A DNA stretch of 64,000 nt from Aplidium turbinatum (lineage: Eukaryota > Chordata > Ascidiacea > Aplousobranchia > Polyclinidae): assembly GCA_918807975.1 (NCBI GenBank), contig OU964934.1, positions 10,230,001-10,294,000 of the forward strand, given 5' to 3'. This document shows, one piece after another, positions 32,488-44,300 of this stretch. The position numbers and the translations under genes were made by a program. Each line of letters starts with the position of its first letter. The stretch's first letter is position 1. Under the pieces are notes generated by a model, which searched no databases, was not told the DNA's origin, and saw nothing but the letters and a program-made list of their open reading frames with translations.

Positions 32488-32923
32488 TACTTGGGTCGTA
32501 GCTCACTGGTTGATTTAAAAAAAATAGTGATTTAACTCAATTCAGTTGTATTTTTCTTTTGTCAAAGAAACGATGTTGTGAAAATAGAATACAGAAAGAA
32601 AAAACAAAAGGAAAATCCATGATGTGATCATGTTGTAGAAACCTTGTATGCACTTAAAATGTAATACTGGATTGCTGGTGTATCTTATGTTGTATAATAT
32701 GTGCACTGTGCAGGTTTAGGAGTATCCTCATACTCTTCAGTACCAGTGTACAGTGATGCTTTCATTGAAGCTATCCAAGATTTTGTAGAATACCAGTACC
32801 GTAGTTGATATTAAGTCAAGAACTGGAAACAATGTCACAGCAGCAGTCACTTCATTTTGTGACAAAGTACAGTATTCGTATTAGGTAGTATATGGAAGGC
32901 AATTTAATCATTGAGTCAGCAAT

Positions 32924-34017
32924 GCTGGTGTATATACAAGTCTCTGCTTTGGTCAAAAATACCATGATATCATAGATTGGAATCGACCAAAATATAGAGT
33001 AAAGTACAGTAGCTGTTTTGTGTCGACTACTTTACCTTTGCTTTACTATTTTCTAATCCCAACTGAAATCATCATCTAACCCTGAAGGTTAGGGTTAAAA
33101 ATAGTAAAGTAAAGGGAATGTATCCATAAACAGCTTTTGCTTGGTTGAATGCTGTTTAAAGTTTACACACTAGAGATGCAGCAAACCCAAAATTTTTATC
33201 CGCACACCGCAATTTGTCTGGAACTTTGACACTGCACCGCACACCGCAAATTACAAAATTTTCAAAAAATATTTTAACGCGTTATTTTTTAGAAAGTCAA
33301 AAAGCACCCATGGCATATAACTGGTAACCTACTAGTACAGTTGTGCACTAATTGACTAGGCTAACCTATTCTCTTATCAGCAATGCATCTAAGTTCTAAG
33401 ACATCATGCTTTTTCAAATAGAATGTTCCTGGATCCAGTATCAGGACTTTTGAACACTTTTTGTAAGCAATAATGCAAATTTTAATGTCACTGGCTGTAT
33501 GAACTACACACACACGAGTAAAACTTACCGTATAGCCTGAACTCACTGTTATAGTAACTAATGTGGTAGTTGCGCTAGGCCTATACCCTGGTAACTGGGA
33601 GCTGAGCTTATCAGCTAGGCTATTAACCAAAAACACCCGTACAGCTTCCCTCACAAGCCAGCCCCAAAACCCTGTCAACTGCAACCTGCAGTCTATGCCT
33701 GCAAGCCATTTGCATAGCTTTCCAGTTTAGGGTTTCCAAAGAAAAAAAACTATCCGTGTTTCCAATTTAAATTTGAAGTTTTATAACTAATTTTCTTGAA
33801 AAGTTGAAAGTTTATGATTACGAAAGTTTAATTTCTTGAAAGTTTACGCGACAAGCCGCGCGGCTTTGTCATTTCAACCTTCCACGCAGCACGGCGCGGC
33901 TTGCATCACTATTACACACTTTACCCTATATTATATAATAAATATTAGTTGATTTCAATTTTCGACATATATTCACATTATAGCATTTATGACCAGGGCG
34001 AAGACTTGTACACCAGC
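32924..34017. mobile_element. Foldback element (GCTGGTGTA family) interrupted by a hAT
   Basis: The left arm starts GCTGGTGTATATACAAGTC and contains TTTGGTCAAAAATACCATG. The right arm has CATTTATGACCAGGGCG and ends TGTACACCAGC. An uninterrupted relative lies at 38941-39139. A small internal hairpin (TTTACTATTTT with AAAATAGTAAA) lies at about 33040-33115. The Ac-like element 33171-33911 is inserted in the centre. Confidence 0.6.
33171..33911. mobile_element. Ac-like hAT element, 741 bp
   Basis: The left end is TAGAGATGCAGC. The right end, reverse-complemented, is TAGTGATGCAAGC. These resemble the Ac terminus TAGGGATGAAA. An exact 8-bp target duplication TTACACAC lies at 33163-33170 and 33912-33919. 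CCGCACACCGC and GCCGCGCGGC words lie subterminally. No transposase is seen. Confidence 0.82.
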
Positions 34018-34317
34018 TCCAAGTCAGCTGTGTCTGTGACCTTAAGATGCCACTAGTGTCTTGCTAAGGCTGAGCCATGTGTTGATCACTGTTTAGAATC
34101 TTTTTGAGCATTGTGCTAGTTGTTTCACCGTCACTCGGTGAACAAGAATAATTATATATATAATTAAGATGTTATGGCTTCAAATCCTTTGCTATAAAAT
34201 GTTAATTGTTGACATTTGTTTTTGTTGGGTACAGTTCAAACAAATTCATCATAAAAAAATGTTATTGTTTTAAAAGTGAAAACTTCACTTTATTGATGTT
34301 ACTAATTGTGCCTTTGT

Positions 34318-34405
34318 CACTTGTTCAATCCCCCAAGTATGTGAAATTGCCAGGATTAAGCTTCTAAAGAAAATCTTTCTGGCTGAGGATAAGGATTCTA
34401 TAAAT
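34318..34405 (+). mobile_element. SINE type 1 tail fragment
   Basis: AAGTATGTGAAATTGCCAGG, then ATTAAGCTTC and GAGGATAAGGATTCTA, match the 3' part of the type 1 SINE (compare 44725-44800). The 5' part is missing. Confidence 0.6.
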
Positions 34406-34449
34406 TAATTACTCATAAATTTTATAAACCATTAGCAAGAGTGCAAGAC

Positions 34450-35272
34450 GTTAAACTATTAATTGTAAACATAGATGTCTATTTGCAATTTGCATATGTA
34501 AAAGAGTTCCATAAATGCACTCAGTCTTCCAATTATTATTTGTGTGTTTGTATATTTTAGTGTATTCACCAACAGAACAAAATAAACTGAATTGAACTTT
34601 CCATGAACCTGGATATGTTTTAGATGCAATAAATGTAGTCAATTTCTTATTATTTTCAATACAACTTAAAATGCTTTTGTTTAGATAAAAGTAATATATA
34701 CATACTGTATTAAGCTTGTAAATTTTGGCACGTGTATTTTCTGTTGTGAACTGTGACATCCATTGGAAGAATGCAAGTTTTTCAAGAAAAACCTCTTAAT
34801 ATGGTACAGCAAAGCAATGAGTGTCAACAACTTTAATGTTATCTTAAGGCATGACAATGTCTATGACACTAGTGTTGCCAGATAGAGAATTTTTCCTTAA
34901 TTTGAGAAAACGTTAGAGATTAAGACCTTTACTCTAACCCTGACAATACATGCCCTGGCAACAAATGCTTTGTACAAAACCATGACGACCAGTGCATAGC
35001 CACTTCATTTAAAAAGTACTTGGACAAATGTTTAGGCCTAATATGATGATACATCATACATGTTGCCTGTCTGTGTCTCTTGTTATATGAAAAATAGGCT
35101 ACAACAAACTATTTTGATTTAGATTATAAACTATATCCCATATAGCCTGCAATTGTGCTACTGTTGTCATGTATTTGATTCATTTTGCATATGTAGAAAA
35201 CTTTTTTGTAAAAACATATTGTTTGCTACAGATGTATTTAACTATGATTCATTGTGAAGTTGTCATTTGTAG
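34450..35272 (+). other. NRBF2: Expected location of the missing NRBF2 first exon
   Basis: Vertebrate NRBF2 begins with an exon of about ten codons, followed by the MIT exon in phase 0. A matching short ATG exon with a good donor must lie upstream of 35273. I could not choose one between 29.7 and 35.2 kb. A diverged repeat (GTGTTGCCAGATAG) is at 34870-34965. Confidence 0.25.
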
Positions 35273-35398
35273 GCACATTTTTGTGAACGCCAAGCTGATC
35301 AGTTTCTTCTCAATGGAGATAGAAAATCAGCTGCTCAGTGCTACAGAGATGCAAGTTGTCATATTGCAAAGGCTATGGAGGCTTCCTACTCAATTAAT
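35273..35398 (+). CDS. NRBF2: NRBF2 coding exon, MIT domain first half
   Basis: 42 codons, phase 0 at both ends, between ATTTGTAG and GTGAGA. It encodes AHFCERQADQFLLNGDRKSA, then AAQCYRDASCHIAKAMEASY. In human NRBF2 the equivalent exon also starts with Ala-His. Confidence 0.88.
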
Positions 35399-38300
35399 GT
35401 GAGAAGTATTGTAGCACATTTTCTTAACTTTCTTTTGCTCTAATTTTAATATATGAATAAACTACATTATTTTTTAGAAATATAATTAGTGTATGAATTA
35501 GATTTGATATAGTCAAACCATGGCGACCTATATCCACAGGCCTCTTTGAAAGGATAGTTTTGAAATCCAAATTGCCAAAGTTTGATCACTGAATCTCAAA
35601 TCACCACAAAACTAGTTTTATGTTAAGAGTATGACTATCAAACGTAGCAGATCAGCCTCCAGTCAATCTTGAAGCTTATATACATACACATTGGCATTGG
35701 CCTGTGTAGTGTGTATGCAGGTCGCCATGGAACAAAAAATGTGTGCCGTTTCTCCAAGAGTGACGATAAACCATTTTTCCAGTGCAAAGAAGTTTATCTT
35801 AAAAATTATATACATCTTTAATTAGCCTGAAGTTTATAACTTATTTTTCAAGTTTTCAAAACAAAATATCTCCTTCGTTTTTTTTTGTAATTTAAAACCC
35901 TTTAGGGTCATTCCACATCAAATCACCCAAAAAAAATGAAATTTTTAACACCACCATCTCCAATTTTCCTCAAATTTGGTTTGTGTGTGAGTTCTGGGTA
36001 AAAAAGCATGAATTTCAAATTTTATCAAAATCCGGCCAGTGGTTTTGGAGATATGGGCCTGTAAAATTTCGTATTTTGGGGAAAAATTGGGGTACCCGGC
36101 TTATTTCAAAATGCCATTTCTCAGCAACCACTGGGTGTATTTTAATGAAATTGGTGTCATTTTGCAGGAAATTGGTCAAGGATTTCATTTCTGTGGTTAA
36201 TTTTCAAAAATAAGCATGTTTGGGGGTAATGACCTTTTGACCTTTGCTTCGACCTTGATTTTGACCCTGTGGATCACGTGATACAAAAAACTTGTCTACA
36301 TGAAAAATATTCTTTGGCACTATCTCTATAACATATGAAAAAATGGGAGAGGTAATATTTCTATTTTAGCCATAGTTTTCACTCAAAGTTTGCATGTCTC
36401 ATGATTTTTCAACAAATTTTCTTAAAATCACCTTCAAAAATAGCATATGTGGTATGTACAAATGGAACGATATGCACATTGCATCATCAGAAAGAATGGG
36501 TCCAAAATGATGATGAGGGGTGTTTGTTTTTTTTGTAAAATAAGCTTATAACATTGGGAAATGATGGCAAATGGGGGAAGGGGTAAAATATCTCAAATTC
36601 TGATGATGTAATACATAAACGCTCCCAATTAATACTGCATAAAAATGAGTTAAATGACACAGTTTAGTCAAGACACAACAGACAAAATGTTAGGTTCTGA
36701 AAGTTTTCCATAGACAGCAATCACTGAGCTGACCAGTTTTTACACAACCTGTGAAGTTTAATTGTATCGTTTTTGGAAATAGTGTAACGACATCTGCCAG
36801 ATGCAATCATGGAAGGAGTTTCAATGATACAAACAATGTTATTAATATCGATCCAGCATTTATCAGCAGAGGTAGGCCAGTAGAAGATTCTGGCTGGACC
36901 ATGAGGATGCATAAAGTTTACATGATAGTCTCCAAACTCATCAGAAATGTCTTTCACCAAACCTATCCACGGTTCATAATCATATATACAGCAGTCAGCA
37001 CACATATGTCTGTTTTGCGATGTTGATAGGTTCATTCAATGCTTCAAGTGCAAGGTCTTCATCTCACTGACACTATTTCAGGCAGATTTTTTTGAGCACT
37101 GAGTTTGTACGCGAATAACTTTGTTTCAGAAATCGGAACAAATCTATGGAATTTTAGTGTTTCTTTTATTGTCTTTGCCAACGAGAATCTTTTTTTCAAT
37201 TTTTCTTTGCAAGCTTTAAAATCCGGTCAGGCTTGACATTGAAAAATTGAATTCCTTGTATGTTGGGCCCTACTAGACCTACTAATTAAGCGATTAGTTT
37301 TTGTCAATTATTGCTATTGTTACATTCATGCAACGTCAAACAACATTGATTCGCCGTTAAAGGAGCAAAAGTGTCCAGCCGCGCCGTTTGTCTCCACTCT
37401 GCTACTGGTAGCCCAGTGCTTTAAATCAAGTAAATTGCGCAAACCTGTGAGGAAGTTCATTTGCGGCAAAAGTCTGACCGCAATTTCCACTGCTTTTACA
37501 TCGTTTTAACATCGCCAGATGTTAAATCGGTGTAAAAACTGTAGCATTGTTCTTCAAAGGAGTAATTTTCTCCCAAACAACGTTATCAATTAACTCTGCT
37601 GCCAAAATGCTCTAAATTTGTCGTCTCAATCATCACAGTTGCGTTTGTTACGTCACTGATATTAAACTCGCAAGTTTCGTCCCGCAACCCGCACATACCA
37701 ATCACAAAAAATATACGGAACTGAATTACCAGGACCAGACGTTGTTGCGTACCAATTATATTTATTACTTGTTTCCAAATCGTGTTAGAGGAGACATAGA
37801 CTTAAATGTAAAACTAGGCTAGCCCAACAACCTAGCAAAATCGCCCTTTTGTAAAACGCACAAAATAACCTTAATGACGTGACAGTATGTGTTCGCCCGC
37901 CCAGCTATTTTGAAAACTCGGCGCCTATGGATAACGATATACCTTATCAGACTGACCATGCTATAACAGTATGGCGAAATCAATTTCTCATATTAAAAAT
38001 GAAGCTGGTACACTGTTGTTGCAAGAGCAGCAAGAATTATTCAACAATATAAGGTTTAAGCTAACCGGATTTTATGAAAATTTCACAGATATTGTCCTCT
38101 TTGAATGAAAACTATGGCTAAACTAAAAATATTACCTCTCCCATTTTTTCATATGTTATAGAGATGGTATCAAGGAATATTTTTCATGTAGACAAGTTTT
38201 TTGTATCACGTGATCCACAGGGTCAAAATCAAGGTCAAAGCAAAGGTCAAAAGGTCATTACCCCTAAACATGCTTATTTTTGAAAATTAACCACAGAAAT

Positions 38301-41300
38301 GAAATCCTTGACCAATTTCCTGCAAAATGACACCAATTTCATTAAAATACACCCAGTGGTTGCTGAGAAATGGCATTTTGAAATAAGCCGGGTACCCCAA
38401 TTTTCCCCCAAAATACGAAATTTCACAGGGCCATATCTCCAAAACCACTGGCCGCATTTTGATAAAATTTAAAATTTATGCGTTTTTGCCCAAAACCTAA
38501 CCACAAACCAAATTTGATGTAAATCGGTGATGGTGGTGTTAACAGCACTGGGTGAATTGAGCTGGAATGACCCTTTAACTGCATCCAAAAATTTACTATG
38601 ACTCTATGAGTGATCACAAGTTTCTTGGCCTAAAATTTCTCATGTATGGATCCCATCTCAATATCCCCACTCATATGTTGAAGAGGAGTTTTTTCTTTTT
38701 TTAGAAATGTAAAAACAATGTTTTATATGGTTATAAAAATTGTTAATTCTTAACCTTGACAAACTTATGTTTTTTTTATACTTTTCCCACTTTACCTCCA
38801 AATTTAAGCAAAGTTTTTCGCCCTGGTACAAAAATTTAATAAAATGTTGAAAATATATGCGGCAATGCTGAATAACAATTGTTTGAAGCAGGAAAATCCA
38901 AGCAAAGTTTTTTGTCTAAGTTCGGCAGCAAAAATCTCAGGAGCTGGTATACAAGTATCCGCCCTGGTCAAAAATACCATGTCATACATTGGAATTGATC
39001 AAAAATATAGGGTGAAACTACTTCACCTATGTTTTGCTGTTCATACACTTCACCCTATATGTCTTTGTCGATTCCAATCTTTGACGCATATTTACGTCAT
39101 AACATTTATGACCAGGGCGGAGACTTGTACACCAGCCCCGAATCTCAAGACAATCTAAGCAGAAATCATACTTTTTTGATAACTGTTTTCTTCTCCATAG
39201 CATTAACTTTTGTTCAAACGAACATCAACGGTCCCACTGTTGGCAAGATATTGTATTTTCAGACTTGCACTCAAATATGAGCGCTGGTGGTCAAAGGGTT
39301 AAGGTTTTTGATGTGCTGTTTCCTATTTATACTTCACTTGAATAGTATACTACAGTATATCCATTTTATGCACCCTAGTGCAGTGGTATTATCATTTAGC
39401 TCTATTCCTCAATCCTCATGTCTTAAACATTGGGGTATGGTCCAGATAACCTCAATCATTTTAGTTTTACATTCTTTGTTTTAGTGCTTACCTGTTCTAC
39501 AAATGCAATACGATTTCTATGTCACACAATCACTGCTAAAAGAAAAGACAATTGGTAAGAAGTGATGTACTGTTGTATATTTATGAGAATTTGATCATTG
39601 TTGCAAGATGATGTATAGTTGTTTACGGTTTTCCTAAACCTATGTTTATAATTGTTGTGTAAAATGACATGGTATGTGATAAAATGAAATCTTGATTCGT
39701 AAGTTGCATATCAGTTTGAAACTGAAAGCACAACTTTTATAAAACTTAGTCTTCTGACATTGCATTATTTGTGTTTAGTTTTCAGATGGTGGGTGATCAG
39801 AAAAAAAAAATAGCTCACTGCATAATGCGTATTTGCTTTCTTTAATTCATCTTGCATGCTATAGCAGACCTGAGTGATTATAACAAGCATTGAGCACATA
39901 AAAATATAGTTTGGCAGTAGCTTTGCTTGAAGAGCGCGTATGTGCACACAATATTTTTAAGGTAGAAAATCTACTACTATACGTAGCAGAAGGAGTGTTT
40001 TGGGCAAGTTAGCTCAGTGCATGAAGAGTTGAACACCCGAATCTGCAAACAAAGAAATCGGAAGAACAAGCAATGATGGTTCAACTCTCTAGGTGTGCAG
40101 TTGAGCAACGCACTTAAACTTTTAAAAGACAAATCTTCATTCAACTATTCTAAGTATGAAATAATTTTTAGGCAACAAGCGGAAACTTAACACTATTAAC
40201 TCCACTGTTTGAGCATGCACCAGAAGTTCAAACTATCAGCAAGTATGCAAAACTACCAGTATTAAACTTTCAATGAGGCTTTTCCGTTCAAGATAAGATT
40301 TTCTCGTTGAATCCCTTACGCCACTTTCTGATAAACGATAGTTATGCTATGCCGAAGTCAAATCTCTTCGTGGATTGTACTGTTTATCAATGTCTTGGAG
40401 AAACATCTCAAAAAAATAACAACAGCCAGTCCATATCAGCAATGTTTTATTGTTTGCAATATAGCTACTGTAATTAATTTCTCATACAAAAGTTATAAAC
40501 TTTCCCCAAAATGCTAAGAAAGATTGACTTAAACCTTCTGTGCCGAGCGAGTTGGTGTGATTAAAGTGGTATTCTTTTATTTCATGTTTTATATGAGAGC
40601 GTCTGACTAACTATTTTAGAATAGGACAATAGAGCTGCATGTCCTGATCCTTAAGTGAACTTGTCAATTCTCTCTACATTTGGTTTGTTTACGCTTTAGT
40701 TCCATTTTATTAGCGGTCTTCTAACGTGACAAGACTTCCAATTTACATAACCTCCATATACATTATTCAAACAATGACGTCAGTTTTCTGTTTGTAATCG
40801 TCATCAATGGAAGAAACAAGTCGGAGGAGTGGTGACGCTTCGGCTGTTCATACATAGGTTAGCTGTAACATATCATTCTTCCAGAGCAACCAAAGTGTGA
40901 TTACGAAAGCGAAGAAATGGACAGGTTAAAACACGTTGATATACCGAGGAATCAACTTTTATCCGAAGATGTTTCGGATGGGCCTTCCGTTAAAAAAGAA
41001 AGTGCAGTTGTACACCAGCTTCCATCAAAAAGCATCTATGCGAGAATGTCTGCTTTAGAAAGGGAACCTGACTCCTTACTGCAGGTATTCTGTGACGTAT
41101 TTTTATCAACATTGTCATTGTTAGTGCTTTTGTATGGCCTGCAGATACTAGAAACAAAAAGAGTTTTTAAGAAGATTAAAGTGAAAAAAATCTGCTTTAG
41201 AAACTACTGTACCTTCATTTGAAAGGTGTGAAAAGCATGATTGTTGTTGCTACCATAGGGACTTACTCCTTCAGAAGAATGTATGTGGATAACAAACCAA

Positions 41301-44300
41301 TAAGCTGTAAAAAAACGTTGGATAGATTGAAAATGAACTGGCTTTAATACGAAAAAGTTACATAAATCTATTAAATTGTGCTAATACAATCGGACCCGTC
41401 TCGTTGCCATTAATACTAGCAACTACCCACTACCCAGACAGCAAATCAGTCGTTTTTTACATTGCGCTGTGTGCGCTTGAGCAAGGCACGCTAAGGACTG
41501 CTCTCCATTCAGCAGCATCTAATGGATGGAATACATAGCATCTTTTCACAAATTGGGACTAGGTGGGCAAATTAAAAAAAAGGGCACTTTTAGCGCGAGA
41601 GTTATGTTAAAAAGGGCACTTTTCGCACCTAAATGATGGGAAAAGGGCATTTTTTCCCTAGCGTAAATTATGCAAGCTTAAAAATGTAGATTTCTCAGGC
41701 AAATTGTTGGTAAAAAGGCATATTATACCTAGACTAAACATTTGAGACCCATAATTGATTCCTATATTCATCCCTGCCCACAATATTTTATAAATAATAA
41801 CACAAGCCAACACACTTTTTGTGTCAGCATAGTAAATGTCATTCTAGGGTATATTTTGGGTGCTGAATTCAAAAATCACATCAGATTTTTTGTATCACAT
41901 CAGGATTTCATGATATCTGTATGCTTTTTTGGTAAAAATTGGTAAAATCAACTCCTGATCTGTATTGGTAGACTATGGCGCATAGGCGTAGCCAGGGGGG
42001 GGCGAAAGGGGCCATGGCCCCCCCCCAATTTTCGAAGTTTGGATTTCGAAGTTGAGCCCTTTGTTGAAAATATAATCAAATTTGTAGAAATTTATAACGT
42101 TTTCCAAGACATCTGGCTATTAACACCCCAAGGACTTGTTTTAGACACACAGAAAGACACCAATAAATTTTGCAAATCGTAAATCGCGTAAAATTTACTG
42201 GATTTACGTTTCTTTTAACTAATTTGTGGAAGCAATTTCAGAATGGCTTACTCTGTTAGGTTTTTCTGTAGCTGAGTTTTTTGTGTTCTCTAATTTTAGC
42301 CGCAGATGTTGCCGGTTCGTGTGTAAGAGCTACCTTTAATAAGTTATTAGCTGTTTATCTGCTAATAAATTTCATACAAATATTACCCTAAAAGTGTTTC
42401 CAGAAAGCGCTATAATCCAATATTCAAGTGTAATTTTGCAAAAATTTTCCGGGGGGGCATGCCCCCGGACCCCCCTAGAAAACGCGTGCCTTCGGCACGC
42501 TTTAACCCCCACCACTTTCATTGCTTTCCCTTGCTCAAGCCACCAGGATACGCCACTGCACATCAGGTGCACATACGTGCATACGCCACTGCACATAAAT
42601 CAAACACTTTGTCGTTCTCTTCAATTCATCAAATATTTGGCCCCCCCCAAATTTTTTTCCTGGCTACGCCACTGCTATGGCGTTTCATGGAATTTGAACC
42701 CTTTTTCGTCAACAAGGTCTGCGATAAAGTCTAAATTCATCACGATAAAGTCTAAAGTCTACACAAGACATACAAATATAATATTAATGAAAACATTGAG
42801 GTATTTCAAGACCTGTTTTATTTTTTTTATTTTATTGACGTCTGGTAACTTGTACCCAATTCTTCAAAGTTTATCTGCTAACACTAAACGTTCAACGTTC
42901 TTTTTTTTACAAGAGTAGGCTATTTTTTTCGTGTTAAGTAGGTTTGGTGGCTGTGCAAATCTCCAATGCATATTTTAAACTTTTTGATTTTGCCATCTTG
43001 TCCTTTTGTTGGTGCTACAGTTGTGTGTTTGTAATGTCATTCGCTATATGTTTGCGCCAGCAAAGAAAAATAAAATTGTAGAAATTGAATAGAATAGACA
43101 CTTAAAAATAGGTTCAGTTCTACAAAAAAAAGGAAATTCACATGCAGTTTTGGAAACGTTACTCTGGGACAAACTTTCGCTTGCATGATTTTCGTGAATG
43201 TTGTGAGTTGATTTAGGATTTCCATTGATCTATCGTCTTAGGTTTTCCACACAAGCTTTACATGCAGTATGTGGAGCCTATGATTTGTCCTGATCACCCA
43301 GGTGAATTTTGAAGTATGCAAGATATGCTTGTTTCACAAAATTTGTTATGGTTTGCCTTTGGTTAGGAACAGTATAACTGCCACATATGTAACAAAAAAC
43401 ATCAGGGTCATTTTCCCATTTTCTCCTTGAAGATGCCATCCTGCTACTTATTCACACCACAAACAGAATTAACACCTTGATAATATGAAAAAATCTGAAT
43501 ACATGAAAATTCAAAAAAGAATGAGTTATAGACATTAGACAAGTTTCACATAAGCTTAAATCTCCACGTTCAGCAAAAAAGATATAACCGATGTTATATA
43601 TCAAAAGTGGAGTGGTACTGACAACGTGAATGTAACCCTGCCTGTAAGGGGTGGTTTATGGACAGTTCACAGAAGATACATAAGTTGGATGGTCTACCAT
43701 AGACAGATGGTCCACTAGCCAGACGGTCTATGTGACTTTTTTGACCAGTGGACTATCTAGCTAGGGGGTCTTCTGACTAGTGTACCTTCTGAAGATAGGT
43801 CTGTCACCCCAATGGTCATGGTGTCATCATACATCTCCAAATGTTACAAAATAAAATCATTTCCATGATTATGACAAATTTTCAAACACTATTGGCTCAT
43901 AAGGTCTTTACAAAACGGCAACAGTAAGAGAAAATTCGGCCAAAAAGCCAAAATTATGAGAAAAAATATCATGCAAAAATCTCCAAAACATGATGTGATG
44001 GGTAAAATCTGTGATTTTTGAAATCAGCAGCCTCAATATACCCCAAATCACAGCTTACATTGCAGACACAAAATTTTTTATCTTTTTTGTTGGCCTGTGT
44101 AATCTAATAAAATTTAATCTAGCGACATTTAGTTGCAGAGGTCTCTTGTACTAAAGTAAAAAGAAACAACTATGATAATAGCCATAAAAGAAACAACGAT
44201 GATAATACAGTATATGAAACACAACTGCTAAGATAGTACAATGAGTTGAATCTTTGCAGAATTAGATGATTCTAAAGAGCTGATGGTATTTTATTTTAAT

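Larger units (their letters stand above)
35905..38573 (-). mobile_element. GGGTCATTCC-family DNA transposon, copy 2, long inverted repeats
   Basis: The terminus GGGTCATTCCACATCAAATC opens about 480-bp inverted repeats (about 35905-36385 and 38093-38573). These include GTGGATCACGTGATACAAAA in one arm and its complement in the other. TTTA lies on both sides (35901-35904 and 38574-38577), a 4-bp target duplication. On the minus strand 37035-36721 encodes a 104-residue domain. A truncated CATAGGCGCCGAG element (37262-37929) is inserted. The superfamily is not assigned. It lies in NRBF2's intron after the MIT exon. Confidence 0.82.

Noticed and set aside
33361-33684. 107-codon minus-strand open frame
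   Set aside because: It lies wholly inside the Ac-like element 33171-33911 and shows no hAT motif.
34814-34836. ATGAGTGTCAACAACTTTAAT as the NRBF2 first exon
   Set aside because: Its phase would fit, but the following GTTATC is a poor donor and nothing else supports it.
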